A stretch of DNA of 64,000 nucleotides from Fictibacillus phosphorivorans (GCF_001629705.1 NZ_CP015378.1:1240001-1304000), one strand, 5' to 3'; shown: positions 41,161 to 50,288, numbered from the stretch's first letter. Numbers and translations are program-made. Notes: generated from the sequence alone by a model not told the origin.

Positions 41161-42195
41161 ATGACAATCAAAGTTGGAATCATCGGTTGCGGTAGTATCG
41201 CACAACATCGTCATCTTCCAGAATATAGAGCGAATCAGGACGTGGAGATCGTTGCTGTTTGTGACATCGTAAAAGAACGTGCTGAATCAACACAAGCCGT
41301 TTACGGAGGAAAAATCTTTAGTGATTATAATGAGCTTCTTGCGCTTGAAGAAGTAGATGTAGTGAGTGTTTGTACGCCTAACTATCTACATGCACCGATC
41401 TCGATCGCAGCGCTAAACGCTGGAAAGCATGTTTTATGCGAAAAACCGATGGCTACGTCGCTTCAAGAAGCAGAAGATATGATCGCTGCAGCTGAAAAGA
41501 GTGGTAAGACGTTAATGATCGGACATAATCAGCGTTTTGTTCCTGCCCATCAAAAAGCTCGTGAACTTATTGCATCTGGAGATATCGGGAAAGTTTACAG
41601 CTTCCGAACAGCTTTTGGACACCCAGGACCTGAAGGCTGGAGTGTAGATGGGGCGAGCAGCTGGTTCTTTAAGAAGGATGAAGCGTTTATCGGCGCTATG
41701 GGAGACCTTGGCGTTCATAAGACTGACTTGATTCGATACATTCTTGGAGAAGAGATCGCTGAAGTAGGAGCTTTTGTTGAAACGAGTGCTAAAGAGTTTG
41801 CTTCCGTTGATGATACAGCTGTTTGTGTGTTGAAAACGGAGAGCGGAATCATCGGAACTTTAGCTGCTAGCTGGTCATACACGGCAAAAGAAGATAACTC
41901 TACGATCATCTATGGTGAAAAAGGGATCCTTCGCTTAGAAGATGATCCAAAGTATTCTTTAGTCGCACAATACACGAATGGAAATGTTGTACGCTATGAG
42001 ATGGGTGCGATCCAAACGAATGATAACCAGTCTAACTCACATGTGGTAGATCACTTTATCGAAGCGGTTGAATCGGGTAAAGCTCCACTGATCACGGGCG
42101 AAGAAGGCAAGCGCTCATTGGCTGTTATCTTAGCTGCGCTAGAATCGAACGAGAAGAAGACGATTGAAAAAGTTAAAACAGGAGTTCACGCATGA
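41161..42195 (+). CDS. Gfo/Idh/MocA family oxidoreductase (first)
   Basis: The 344-residue product has an N-terminal Rossmann fold (VGIIGCGSIAQHRHLPEY, then SVCTPNYLHAPISIAALN) and the family EKP motif in LCEKPMATS with the catalytic lysine. The C-terminal domain is the substrate-binding beta sheet with GDLGVHKTDLIRYILGE, holding the catalytic histidine. It should oxidise or reduce a sugar or cyclitol hydroxyl with NAD(P). AAAAGGAGG precedes the ATG; the stop overlaps the next gene by four bases. Confidence 0.93.
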   Translation: MTIKVGIIGCGSIAQHRHLPEYRANQDVEIVAVCDIVKERAESTQAVYGGKIFSDYNELLALEEVDVVSVCTPNYLHAPISIAALNAGKHVLCEKPMATSLQEAEDMIAAAEKSGKTLMIGHNQRFVPAHQKARELIASGDIGKVYSFRTAFGHPGPEGWSVDGASSWFFKKDEAFIGAMGDLGVHKTDLIRYILGEEIAEVGAFVETSAKEFASVDDTAVCVLKTESGIIGTLAASWSYTAKEDNSTIIYGEKGILRLEDDPKYSLVAQYTNGNVVRYEMGAIQTNDNQSNSHVVDHFIEAVESGKAPLITGEEGKRSLAVILAALESNEKKTIEKVKTGVHA

Positions 42196-43247
42196 AACTA
42201 AGAGTTGGGATCATCGGGGCAGGCGGTATCGCACAAGGCCGTCATATCCCCGCTTTTCAAAGTTTAAGTGAAAAAGCAGAAATAACTGCAATCAGTGATG
42301 TAAACGTGGAAGTTGCCAAAAGTGTTGCGGAAAAATTTCACGTACCGAACTATTTTACGAGTTATGTAGAGATGTGGCCGCATGTAGATGCGGTTGTAAT
42401 CTGTACGCCTAACAAGTTTCATAGAGAGATCACTGTTGCAGCATTGGATGCTGGCAAACATGTACTATGTGAGAAACCGATGGCAATGACCGTTGAAGAA
42501 TGTGCTGAAATGGTTGAAGCTGAAAAAAGATCAGGAAAAGTTTTATCTATTGCCTATCACTATCGATACATGAAAGAGTCGCAAGCGGCGAAACGAATCA
42601 TGGAGTCGGGAGAAGTTGGTAATCCTCTTGTCGTTCGTGTACAAGCGCTCAGAAGAAGAAAAGTTCCAGGTTGGGGTGTATTTACAAATAAAGAACTTCA
42701 AGGTGGAGGCAGTTTGATCGATTATGGCTGTCATCTGTTGGATCTAACACTGTGGCTATTAGATAACCCGGTTGTAACTGAAGTGTCTGGCCAAACGTAT
42801 AACACGGTCAGTCGTGAAGCTGAACAAGTGAACCAGTGGGGTTCGTTTGATGCAGAAACTTTTGAAGTCGATGACCATGTGACAGCGTATATACGCCTTG
42901 CGAATGGTGGTACGATTCTGTTTGAAACATCGTGGGCGGCAAATATTCCAGATGATGCAGAATTGCTTCGTATCTCGGGTGATAAAGGCGGGCTGGATGT
43001 ATTCCCGTTTGCAGTGAACAAAGCTGTAAACGGCATGATGACTACAACTAAAGCAGATTGGATTCTTGGAGAAGATGATCCAGGCCTTCCTCAAGCAGAG
43101 AACTTTGTGGACAGCTGTTTAGGTAAAGCAGAGCCTCTTGTAAGAGCTGAAGAAGCCATGAATACTTCACGCGTGATTGAAGCGATCTATGCGAGCAGTC
43201 TCATGGGAAAAGGCATTCAATTTGGAAATAAAAAAGGAGTGAAATAG
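42192..43247 (+). CDS. Gfo/Idh/MocA family oxidoreductase (second)
   Basis: A 351-residue paralogue of the preceding enzyme: VGIIGAGGIAQGRHIPAF, VVICTPNKFHREITVAALD, LCEKPMAMT and DYGCHLLDLTLWLL mark the cofactor site, EKP lysine and catalytic histidine. It differs enough from its neighbour to suggest a different substrate or the reverse step of an oxidation-elimination-reduction sequence; this is inference. The ATG lies in ATGA overlap with the first gene, and the isomerase gene starts one base after its stop. Confidence 0.93.
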   Translation: MKLRVGIIGAGGIAQGRHIPAFQSLSEKAEITAISDVNVEVAKSVAEKFHVPNYFTSYVEMWPHVDAVVICTPNKFHREITVAALDAGKHVLCEKPMAMTVEECAEMVEAEKRSGKVLSIAYHYRYMKESQAAKRIMESGEVGNPLVVRVQALRRRKVPGWGVFTNKELQGGGSLIDYGCHLLDLTLWLLDNPVVTEVSGQTYNTVSREAEQVNQWGSFDAETFEVDDHVTAYIRLANGGTILFETSWAANIPDDAELLRISGDKGGLDVFPFAVNKAVNGMMTTTKADWILGEDDPGLPQAENFVDSCLGKAEPLVRAEEAMNTSRVIEAIYASSLMGKGIQFGNKKGVK

Positions 43248-43248
43248 C

Positions 43249-44217
43249 ATGAAATTAGGTGTGTTTACGGTTTTGTTCTCTCAAAAATCATTTACAGACA
43301 TGCTTGACTACGTGAAAGAAGCAGGCGTACAAGCCGTAGAAATTGGAACAGGAAACTATCCAGGAAATGCTCACTGTCCGCTTGATGAACTACTTCAGAG
43401 TGAAGAAAAGCGTTCCAAGTACCTTCATGAAGTCGAAAAGCGCGGTTTAACGATCTCAGCCTTCAGTTGTCACGGTAACCCGTTATCTCCAGATGAAGCT
43501 TTTGCAAAAGAATCACATGATACTTTTGTAAAGACTGTTGAACTGGCTAACTTGATGAACGTACCTGTCGTAAACTGCTTCTCAGGTGTACCAGGTGACT
43601 CAGAGAATGCAAAATATCCGAACTGGCCAGTTTCTCCTTGGCCGAACGAATACAGCGATGTGTTGAAGTGGCAATGGGAAGAAAAATTGATTCCTTATTG
43701 GCGTACGTGGGGGCAATTTGCAAAGGAACATGGTGTGAAGATTGGCTTAGAGCTTCACGGTGGTTTCTTAGTGCATACGCCATATACGTTACTGAAGCTG
43801 CGTGAAGAAACATGTGACGCGATCGGTGCAAACCTTGATCCATCACATCTATGGTGGCAAGGAATTGATCCTGTGGCAGCAATCAAGATTCTTGGAAAAG
43901 CTGGAGCGATCCACCACTTCCATGCAAAAGACACATACCTAGATCAAGACAACATCAACATGTACGGATTAACAGACATGCAGCCATATGGTGCGGTGCA
44001 AAACCGTGCATGGAGCTTCCGCTCTGTAGGCTGTGGGCACTCTGTTCAAGACTGGTCCGACATGATGAGTGCACTTCGTACGTATGGTTATGACTATGTA
44101 GTAAGCATCGAGCATGAAGATCCGATCATGTCGATCGATGAAGGATTCAATCGCGCGGTAAAGAACCTGCAGTCGATCCTCATCGCCGAGCAGCCAGCGG
44201 AGATGTGGTGGGTTTAG
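43249..44217 (+). CDS. Sugar phosphate isomerase/epimerase family TIM-barrel protein
   Basis: A 322-residue AP-endonuclease-2-like barrel. It starts MKLGVFTVLFSQKSFTDMLD and shows AVEIGTGNYPGN, ISAFSCHGNPLSP, GLELHGGFLVHTP (metal-binding glutamate), GANLDPSHLWWQG, HHFHAKDTYLDQ and VSIEHEDPIMS with the last glutamate. These are the family's divalent-metal ligands. It could isomerise a keto-sugar or split a 3-keto-glycoside. The TAG stop shares its G with a repeat palindrome. It is the last gene of the operon. Confidence 0.92.
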   Translation: MKLGVFTVLFSQKSFTDMLDYVKEAGVQAVEIGTGNYPGNAHCPLDELLQSEEKRSKYLHEVEKRGLTISAFSCHGNPLSPDEAFAKESHDTFVKTVELANLMNVPVVNCFSGVPGDSENAKYPNWPVSPWPNEYSDVLKWQWEEKLIPYWRTWGQFAKEHGVKIGLELHGGFLVHTPYTLLKLREETCDAIGANLDPSHLWWQGIDPVAAIKILGKAGAIHHFHAKDTYLDQDNINMYGLTDMQPYGAVQNRAWSFRSVGCGHSVQDWSDMMSALRTYGYDYVVSIEHEDPIMSIDEGFNRAVKNLQSILIAEQPAEMWWV

Positions 44218-44262
44218 GGGTCTGACCCCAAACAAATACAAATCTACTAAATTTGTATTTGT
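44217..44262. repeat. GGGGTCTGACCCC repeat with A/T hairpin tail (locus at operon end)
   Basis: The palindrome at 44217-44229 overlaps the G of the TAG stop; two bases later comes ACAAATACAAAT paired with ATTTGTATTTGT (44232-44262). Structure and placement match 25457. Confidence 0.88.
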
Positions 44263-44322
44263 GGAGCGAACACTTCCACTTCCTTAGCAACAATCAACTC
44301 GTAGTTTTGTAGCTCGTAGAAA

Positions 44323-44353
44323 AACCTGATTTCCATTTAGAGGGAATCAGGTT
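44323..44353 (+). terminator. Terminator of the ThuA operon
   Basis: A 12-bp stem with one G-T pair, AACCTGATTTCC / GGGAATCAGGTT, with a T-rich flank. Two families of hairpin therefore follow this operon. Confidence 0.8.
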
Positions 44354-44446
44354 CTTTTGATTTCAAATTTCATTCTCCTCATTTCTTTTTAAAAAGATTT
44401 GACAGTTCATCCCAATATCACATATAATTTCAAAAACATATGAAGA

Positions 44447-44673
44447 AGAAAACGAAGAAGAGGATTAGTAGATTGATTCTGTCATTTTAGAGAGGGAGCT
44501 GTATGGCTGAAAGGCTTCTACTGACAAACGATTGAACCTGCCTCTGAGTTCTGTATCTTATTTTAAGATATTCAGCGGTTAAATACCGTTATCATGAAAG
44601 AGTGTAAAGCGATGCTTTGAATTAGGGTGGTACCGCCAAGAAATTGGTCCCTAATGAGAAGTGTGGCTTTTTT
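44447..44673 (+). ncRNA. T-box leader, probably proline-specific
   Basis: The T-box sequence AGGGTGGTACCGC is at 44624-44636. Upstream is a stem I with GAGAGGGAGCTGTATGGCTG, and a CCT in TTGAACCTGCC (44537-44539) that can be the proline specifier. ATTAGGG...CCCTAAT forms the 3' hairpin before TTTTTTT. It should raise proS expression when uncharged tRNA-Pro builds up. Confidence 0.9.
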
Positions 44674-44704
44674 TATTTTCTAATATTAGCGAGGAGTGCA
44701 ATCA

Positions 44705-46135
44705 ATGGCAAAGGAATTTGTTAAGAATGTAACGAGTATGCAAGATGATTTTGCTCAATGGTATACAGATGTGGTAACAAAAGCGGAACTAATTGATTAT
44801 TCAAGTGTTCGCGGTTCTATGATCCTTAGACCTTACGGGTACGCAATATGGGAAAACATTCAAAAGGAACTTGATAATCAAATCAAAGCGACAGGTCATG
44901 AGAATGTGTATATGCCACTTTTTATTCCTGAAAGTTTGCTTCAAAAAGAGAAAGACCACATTGAGGGATTTGCACCTGAGGTAGCATGGGTCACACACGG
45001 TGGAGAAGAAAAGCTGACAGAACGCCTTTGTGTACGGCCAACATCGGAAGTTCTATTTGCCGAGCATTTTAAAAATATCATTCATTCTCATCGTGATCTT
45101 CCAAAACTTTATAATCAATGGTCGAACGTTGTGAGATGGGAAAAGACAACAAGGCCATTTCTTCGTACACTCGAGTTTCTTTGGCAAGAAGGACATACTT
45201 GTCATGAAACAGATGAGGAGGCTCATGGTGAAACCGTTCGAATGCTTAATGTGTACGCTGATCTATGTGAGGAATTCCTTGCAATACCGGTCGTGAAGGG
45301 GCAGAAGACAGAAAAAGAAAAATTTGCTGGGGCGAAATATACCTTTACGATTGAAAGTCTTATGCATGATGGAAAAGCATTGCAATCTGGAACTTCTCAT
45401 CATTTAGGAGATGGTTTCGCTAAAGCTTTTGGTATTGAGTTCACGAACAGAGAAGGTAAACTACAAACTGTTCAGCAAACATCCTGGGGCTTTACGACCC
45501 GTATTATCGGGGCCATGATCATGGTTCATGGCGATGACCGAGGACTCGTTGTTCCTCCAAAGATAGCACCAACTCAAGTCATGATTGTTCCGATTGCTCA
45601 ACATAAAGAAGGTGTTCTAGACTTTGCATACGATTTAAAAGAGAAGCTATCACAGACTATTCGAACAGGAATTGATGCCAGTGATAAGAAGCCAGGGTGG
45701 AAATTTAATGAGTATGAGATGAAAGGAATTCCGCTTCGTCTTGAGGTAGGACCGCGTGACATCGATCAAGGTCAAGTGATATTAGTACGACGTGATACAG
45801 GAGAAAAAGAAACAGTATCTCTTCAAGGTTTAGAATCACACATTCAACATACATTAAGTGATATTCAAAATAACTTGTTTAAAAAAGCAAAAACTCATCG
45901 AGAAAATCAAACAACCACGGTTACTACATTCGATGAATTCAAAGTTAAGCTTTCCGAGAAAGGTGGATTCATTAAAGCGATGTGGTGTGGGGATGACGCT
46001 TGTGAAGGCTTTATAAAAGACGAAACAGGGGCAACCTCACGATGTATACCGTTTGAACAAGAGAGACTTGCAGAAAAGTGCGTTTGCTGTGATCAAGAAG
46101 CCAAACACCTCGTCTACTGGGCAAAAGCGTATTAA
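44705..46135 (+). CDS. proS: Prolyl-tRNA synthetase, archaeal/eukaryal type
   Basis: The 476-residue enzyme is class [22 protein letters not shown] at the start, [39 protein letters not shown] (motif 2 region: [19 protein letters not shown]) and [13 protein letters not shown] as motif 3. It lacks the editing insertion of the long bacterial form, and ends with a cysteine-rich zinc-like domain ([31 protein letters not shown]). Bacillus species often carry this as a second ProRS. ATG 44705 follows GAGGAG; a GTG three codons earlier is less likely. Expression is under the T-box upstream. Confidence 0.95.
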   Translation: MAKEFVKNVTSMQDDFAQWYTDVVTKAELIDYSSVRGSMILRPYGYAIWENIQKELDNQIKATGHENVYMPLFIPESLLQKEKDHIEGFAPEVAWVTHGGEEKLTERLCVRPTSEVLFAEHFKNIIHSHRDLPKLYNQWSNVVRWEKTTRPFLRTLEFLWQEGHTCHETDEEAHGETVRMLNVYADLCEEFLAIPVVKGQKTEKEKFAGAKYTFTIESLMHDGKALQSGTSHHLGDGFAKAFGIEFTNREGKLQTVQQTSWGFTTRIIGAMIMVHGDDRGLVVPPKIAPTQVMIVPIAQHKEGVLDFAYDLKEKLSQTIRTGIDASDKKPGWKFNEYEMKGIPLRLEVGPRDIDQGQVILVRRDTGEKETVSLQGLESHIQHTLSDIQNNLFKKAKTHRENQTTTVTTFDEFKVKLSEKGGFIKAMWCGDDACEGFIKDETGATSRCIPFEQERLAEKCVCCDQEAKHLVYWAKAY

Positions 46136-46149
46136 GGAAAAAGAAAAGG

Positions 46150-46186
46150 AGAAAAGGGGTCAGACCCGGGGTCTGACCCCTTTTCT
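46150..46186. terminator. proS terminator built from paired GGGGTC repeats
   Basis: GGGGTCAGACCC and GGGGTCTGACCCC lie head to head at 46156-46180, and flanking AGAAAA/TTTTCT extends the stem to 17 bp with a 3-base loop, followed by TTTTT. It acts as terminator and is a member of the 13-bp repeat family. Confidence 0.88.
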
Positions 46187-46270
46187 TTTTTAAAAATATA
46201 TTATTTCTCACTATATTAGGAACTTTACATTACTGTACGTCATACACTATACTATAATCGAGGTGATTGC

Positions 46271-46591
46271 ATGAGCGAATTAATTTTCTCTCTAAAGACA
46301 GAACTGCGAAGAGGAACGTTAACTTTAGCAGTCTTAAGCCAGCTCCAAACACCGCAATACGGGTATTCACTCGCGCAACGGTTAGAAGAGAACAACGTAT
46401 CGATTGATCAAAGCACCCTGTACCCGCTTCTTCGTAGGCTTGAAAAGCAAGAGCTGCTTACGAGTGAATGGGATACAACAGAGAACCGACCTAGAAAATA
46501 TTATCTTCTCAGCGAGTTTGGTCAAGAAGTGTTCAAGCAACTGAAAGAAGAATGGCATAACACGTCTATGCAATTAAATTCGATGTTATAA
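46271..46591 (+). CDS. PadR family transcriptional regulator
   Basis: A 106-residue winged-helix protein: RGTLTLAVLSQLQTPQYGYS, then LAQRLEENNVSIDQSTLYPL as recognition helix and LRRLEKQELLTSEWDTTEN with the wing RPRKYYLLSEFG. Typical short PadR. It likely represses its own promoter (TATAAT at 46253) and the following membrane protein gene, 13 bases away. Confidence 0.93.
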   Translation: MSELIFSLKTELRRGTLTLAVLSQLQTPQYGYSLAQRLEENNVSIDQSTLYPLLRRLEKQELLTSEWDTTENRPRKYYLLSEFGQEVFKQLKEEWHNTSMQLNSML

Positions 46592-46604
46592 GGAGGAATT
46601 CCAA

Positions 46605-47642
46605 ATGAATTTGATTGAAACGTATATCAGTGAAGTGACACAAAGACTTCCTGAAAAAATAAGGGATGACATCGCGATGGAGCTGAGATCAACGATTGAA
46701 GATATGCTTCCAGATCAACATACAGACAGAGATGTTGAAGACGTTCTTATGAAACTCGGAGATCCTATAAAACTCGCAACCGAATACAACAACAAACCTC
46801 GCTATATAATTGGCCCTATGTTTTATGAAAGTTATATCAACATCTTGATCGTAGCGGCAATTATTTCTATAGTAGTCAGCAGCCTTATGCTCTTTGTGAA
46901 CGGAATGATCACGTTTGAAGGGGATAAATCTTTATTTACTTTAATGGCTTTTATCGGTCAACTTTGTTTAAAGATGCTCTTATCCAGCTTGAATGTTTTG
47001 TTTCAAGTTTTCTTCTGGGTAACCATTGTTTTTATCATGTTAGAACGATCAGGAGTTTCGAATGGGGATATCTATACTAAGAAAAAGAAAACATGGTCTC
47101 CATCAGATTTATATAAACTTGAAAAAGTAGTGGCAAAAAGACAGATTCCAAAAGCGGAAGTTTTCTTTAGTTTGTTTTGGACAGCACTATGGGCAATGAT
47201 ATTATTTAACTCGTCAGAGATGATTGGCTGGTATGAACAAACGGGAAAAGGATTAGAGGGACTAACGCTTAAAGCACCCCTATTCAATGAGGAGGTTTTG
47301 TTCTCATACGCTCCTTTTATAGTCCTGCTTATTTTCATAGAAGTAAGTTTAGCAATCTATAAATTCTTCATTGGAAGATGGACGATTCTACTCGCTTCAT
47401 TGAACTTGATCTATCATTTAATTTCGGTAGGATTATTTTGTTTTATGCTAACGGATGAAACTCTCTATAATAAGTTATTTGTTGAAAAATTAAATATCAC
47501 AGTACCGGATATTCCAGCCTTTTGGTTTATATCCACAATAGCAACAATCATTGCAGTTTGTTCTATTATTGATATTATTTCTGGTTTCAATAAAGCAAAT
47601 AAATCAAACACAGTATTGGATCAATGGATGAAAAATGGATAA
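46605..47642 (+). CDS. HAAS domain multi-helix membrane protein
   Basis: A 345-residue protein. The first 65 residues are a cytoplasmic HAAS signalling domain (IETYISEVTQRLPEKIRDDI and MELRSTIEDMLP, MKLGDPIKLATEYNN), followed by about six membrane helices. HAAS proteins are regularly paired with PadR regulators and relay signals or regulate ABC exporters; the ligand is unknown. AAGGAGG precedes the ATG; it lies immediately after the PadR gene. Confidence 0.9.
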   Translation: MNLIETYISEVTQRLPEKIRDDIAMELRSTIEDMLPDQHTDRDVEDVLMKLGDPIKLATEYNNKPRYIIGPMFYESYINILIVAAIISIVVSSLMLFVNGMITFEGDKSLFTLMAFIGQLCLKMLLSSLNVLFQVFFWVTIVFIMLERSGVSNGDIYTKKKKTWSPSDLYKLEKVVAKRQIPKAEVFFSLFWTALWAMILFNSSEMIGWYEQTGKGLEGLTLKAPLFNEEVLFSYAPFIVLLIFIEVSLAIYKFFIGRWTILLASLNLIYHLISVGLFCFMLTDETLYNKLFVEKLNITVPDIPAFWFISTIATIIAVCSIIDIISGFNKANKSNTVLDQWMKNG

Positions 47643-47644
47643 GT

Positions 47645-47672
47645 AAAAAGACTTCAATCATGAAGTCTTTTT
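47645..47672 (+). terminator. Terminator of the PadR-HAAS operon
   Basis: A 12-bp perfect stem AAAAAGACTTCA / TGAAGTCTTTTT with a 4-base loop. Confidence 0.9.
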
Positions 47673-47709
47673 ATTTGGCTGTTTTCGTAAACTTTGATGC
47701 TTTTGGAAG

Positions 47710-47839
47710 TGTTGATTTCCGTTCCAGGCTGCTCGCTTTCCACGGGGCAGGCGCTGAGCCACATTCGTACGTTTCACTCTTAAGTGTCTCAGCTGCCCGC
47801 CTGTCCCGTAGGAGTCTCGCACCTTCCACTCCAATCAAT
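47710..47839. repeat. Dispersed ~130-bp repeat, copy B
   Basis: Copy of the element at 40814. It begins GTTGATTTCCGTTCCAGGCT and ends CCACTCCAATCAAT. The GCAGGCG / GTCTCAGCTGCCCGCCTGTC arms are again partly complementary. It lies in the intergenic 47643-48030 gap with nothing else apart from a promoter region near 47970. Confidence 0.88.
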
Positions 47840-48030
47840 TGTCCAAGGAGTTCAAAGCAACAATCTTTTAGAAAAGAGCGTTTTATTTTGAACTAATTTA
47901 TATAAAAAGAGCATTCTATAGAAACAATGGTTAGAAAATAGTACTATTTTTGTTTCCCCTCTATGAAAAATATTTTTTCCGTATAAAATAGATAGAGTGT
48001 TTATGATTCTATTTAAGGGGAGAATGTTTT

Positions 48031-49284
48031 ATGAAAAATACTTGGAAAGCATATCGCTCACCGATTATCTTGTTACTGGCGATTATTGCTGGTAGCGTCA
48101 TCGGTTCGACGATGGGCAAGGACGCTGCTGTTCTTAAACCGTTCGGCGATCTGTTTCTAAATGTAATGTTCATGATTGTTGTTCCACTCGTGTTCTTTTC
48201 GATTTCATCGAGTGTAGCAAGCATGGCTGGTACAAAGCGTTTCGGTAAAATCATCAGCTCTATGTTGATCGTTTTCTTATTTACTGGAACGGTTGCAGCT
48301 ATTATCAGTATGGCAGGAATAAAAATTTTTCCGCCTTCAGAAGGTGTGAAGATCGATTTAGTCAAACCTGATACAACGGGCGAAGAAGTATCGATTGGTG
48401 ATCAGCTAGTAAGTACAGTTACGGTTCCTGATTTTGTCGATCTATTAAGTCGTGCCAATATGTTAGCACTTATTCTTTTTTCTGTGTTGTTGGGCCTTGC
48501 AACATCTAAAGTGGGAGAGAAAGCCAAGCCGCTCGCAAACTTCCTTTCAGCGGGAAGTGAAGTTACCCTTCAGATGGTAAAATACGTGATGTTTTATGCT
48601 CCGATCGGTTTAGGTGCGTATTTTGCGGCACTTGTTGGCGAATTCGGTCCAACATTGCTCGGTTCTTATTTTAAAGCGGTCTTATTCTACTATCCGTTTT
48701 CCATTCTTTATTTCTTTGGCTTCTTTACGCTTTACGCGTTCATGGCTCATGGGAAACTTGGTATTCGTGTGTTTTGGAAAAACATGCTCTCACCATCTGT
48801 AACAAGTCTTGCTACGTGTAGTTCTGCTGCAAGTATCCCAGTAAACTTAGAAGCCACTAAGAAAATGGGAGTGCCTGATGATATTAGTGAAACAACGATT
48901 CCTCTTGGTGCAACCCTGCATAAAGACGGATCTGTTATTGGTGGGGTATTAAAGATCACGTTCCTTTTTGGAATATTTGGTATGGATTTCTCAGGCATCA
49001 ACACGTATCTTTTAGTGGGTGGAGTAGCGCTTTTAGTGGGTATGGTGATGGGTGCTATCCCTCAAGGTGGACTGATAGCAGAGATGCTTATTCTATCACT
49101 GTTCGGTTTTCCTCCTGAAGCACTGCCAATCATAGCTGCGATCTCTGCCATTATTGATCCACCAGCTACACTGCTGAACGCGACAGGTGATAATGTTGCA
49201 AGTATGATGACGGCGCGTTTAGTTGAAGGGAAGAACTGGCTCTTGAAAAAGACAGGTTCGTTAACAGAACAAAAAGGCGCATAA
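48031..49284 (+). CDS. Dicarboxylate/amino acid:cation symporter (DAACS)
   Basis: A 417-residue transporter of the GltP/DctA fold. Key regions are FLNVMFMIVVPLVFFSISSS, TCSSAASIPVNLEATKKMGV (HP1-type serine loop), ETTIPLGATLHKDGS and the HP2-like GAIPQGGLIAEMLIL with DPPATLLNATGDN. The substrate-binding DNMCG-type motif is replaced by NATGDN in helix 8, which does not settle glutamate versus dicarboxylate. It should import with sodium or protons. TAAGGGGAG precedes the ATG. Confidence 0.9.
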   Translation: MKNTWKAYRSPIILLLAIIAGSVIGSTMGKDAAVLKPFGDLFLNVMFMIVVPLVFFSISSSVASMAGTKRFGKIISSMLIVFLFTGTVAAIISMAGIKIFPPSEGVKIDLVKPDTTGEEVSIGDQLVSTVTVPDFVDLLSRANMLALILFSVLLGLATSKVGEKAKPLANFLSAGSEVTLQMVKYVMFYAPIGLGAYFAALVGEFGPTLLGSYFKAVLFYYPFSILYFFGFFTLYAFMAHGKLGIRVFWKNMLSPSVTSLATCSSAASIPVNLEATKKMGVPDDISETTIPLGATLHKDGSVIGGVLKITFLFGIFGMDFSGINTYLLVGGVALLVGMVMGAIPQGGLIAEMLILSLFGFPPEALPIIAAISAIIDPPATLLNATGDNVASMMTARLVEGKNWLLKKTGSLTEQKGA

Positions 49285-49293
49285 AGTATGACC

Positions 49294-49325
49294 ATCTCTA
49301 ACTTATTCTATTTTGAGTTAGAGAT
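49294..49325 (+). terminator. Terminator of the DAACS gene
   Basis: A 10-bp stem ATCTCTAACT / AGTTAGAGAT followed by a T-run. Confidence 0.85.
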
Positions 49326-49432
49326 TTTTTTATCGGGAAAATGGGAAGTTCTCTATCCTCAAATCATTTTGTACATGTTACTCTTAACGTAACAAGAATG
49401 AACAATGTGTGGTTGATAAAGGAAGTGTACAG

Positions 49433-50275
49433 ATGAATTCTTCATTACAAGCTAACTGTTCTCGTTGTTTTGGTCTTTGCTGTGTTGCGCTACCTTACGC
49501 AAAATCAGCAGATTTTGCTTTTAATAAAGAAAGCGGCACGCCTTGTAGAAACTTACAAGATGATTTCCGTTGTGGGATACACCACCAGTTAAGAGAGAAA
49601 GGGTTTAAAGGTTGTACAGTATATGAATGTTTCGGTGCAGGACAAAAAGTATCACAAAACACTTTTTCAGGAAGGGATTGGGAGGCGAATCCAGAGCTAG
49701 CGAAAGAGATGTTTGATGTTTTCCCGATTATGCAACAACTCCAAGAAATGTTGTATTACCTAACTGAGGCAATGAACCGCAACGAAACAAAACCGATTAT
49801 CCAAGAATTAAACGTGGCAATAAAGGAAGTTGAAAATCTTACACAACGCACAGCTTCAGAAATCAAACAGATGAACGTATCAGAGATCCGTAAAAGGATC
49901 AACGAGTTGCTGCTTCGTGCGAGCCATCTCGTAAGAGAAGAATTCATACATAAGAAGAATCCATTAAAAGGAAAGACCCGTGATCTTATCGGTGCTAAGC
50001 TTCGAAATGCAGATCTTCGTGGTGCGAATTTCCGGGGTGCTCTTCTCATAGCGACAGACTTAAAAAACGCGGACTTAAGAAAAGCAGACCTAATCGGTGC
50101 TGACCTACGTGATGCAGATCTAAGTGGTGCGGATTTAAGAGGATGTATATTCTTAACGCAAGCTCAGGTGAATTCAGCAAAAGGAAATGCAGATACAAGA
50201 CTTCCTGTTTTGTTAACTCGACCTAGTCACTGGTTAAAAGTAAAAGCAAAATTAAAAAAGCCTTCCGTTAACTAA
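49433..50275 (+). CDS. Pentapeptide-repeat protein with N-terminal cysteine cluster
   Basis: The 280-residue product has an N-terminal region with eight cysteines (C9, C12, C16, C17, C38, C47, C61, C66), reading CSRCFGLCC, PCRNLQDDFRCG and GCTVYECFG. Next comes a helical section (about 90-175) and then a pentapeptide-repeat region (about 185-245) with A-(D/N)-L-x-x units such as ADLRGANFRGA and ADLRDADLSGADLRG. The cysteine part may bind zinc or iron-sulphur. Pentapeptide coils often mimic DNA or mediate contacts. Function unknown. ATG 49433 follows AAAGGAAG. Confidence 0.85.
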   Translation: MNSSLQANCSRCFGLCCVALPYAKSADFAFNKESGTPCRNLQDDFRCGIHHQLREKGFKGCTVYECFGAGQKVSQNTFSGRDWEANPELAKEMFDVFPIMQQLQEMLYYLTEAMNRNETKPIIQELNVAIKEVENLTQRTASEIKQMNVSEIRKRINELLLRASHLVREEFIHKKNPLKGKTRDLIGAKLRNADLRGANFRGALLIATDLKNADLRKADLIGADLRDADLSGADLRGCIFLTQAQVNSAKGNADTRLPVLLTRPSHWLKVKAKLKKPSVN

Positions 50276-50288
50276 TAACGGAAGGCTT
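50258..50288. terminator. Bidirectional terminator
   Basis: A 13-bp perfect stem AAGCCTTCCGTTA / TAACGGAAGGCTT spanning the end of the pentapeptide gene and facing the pit gene. Confidence 0.88.
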
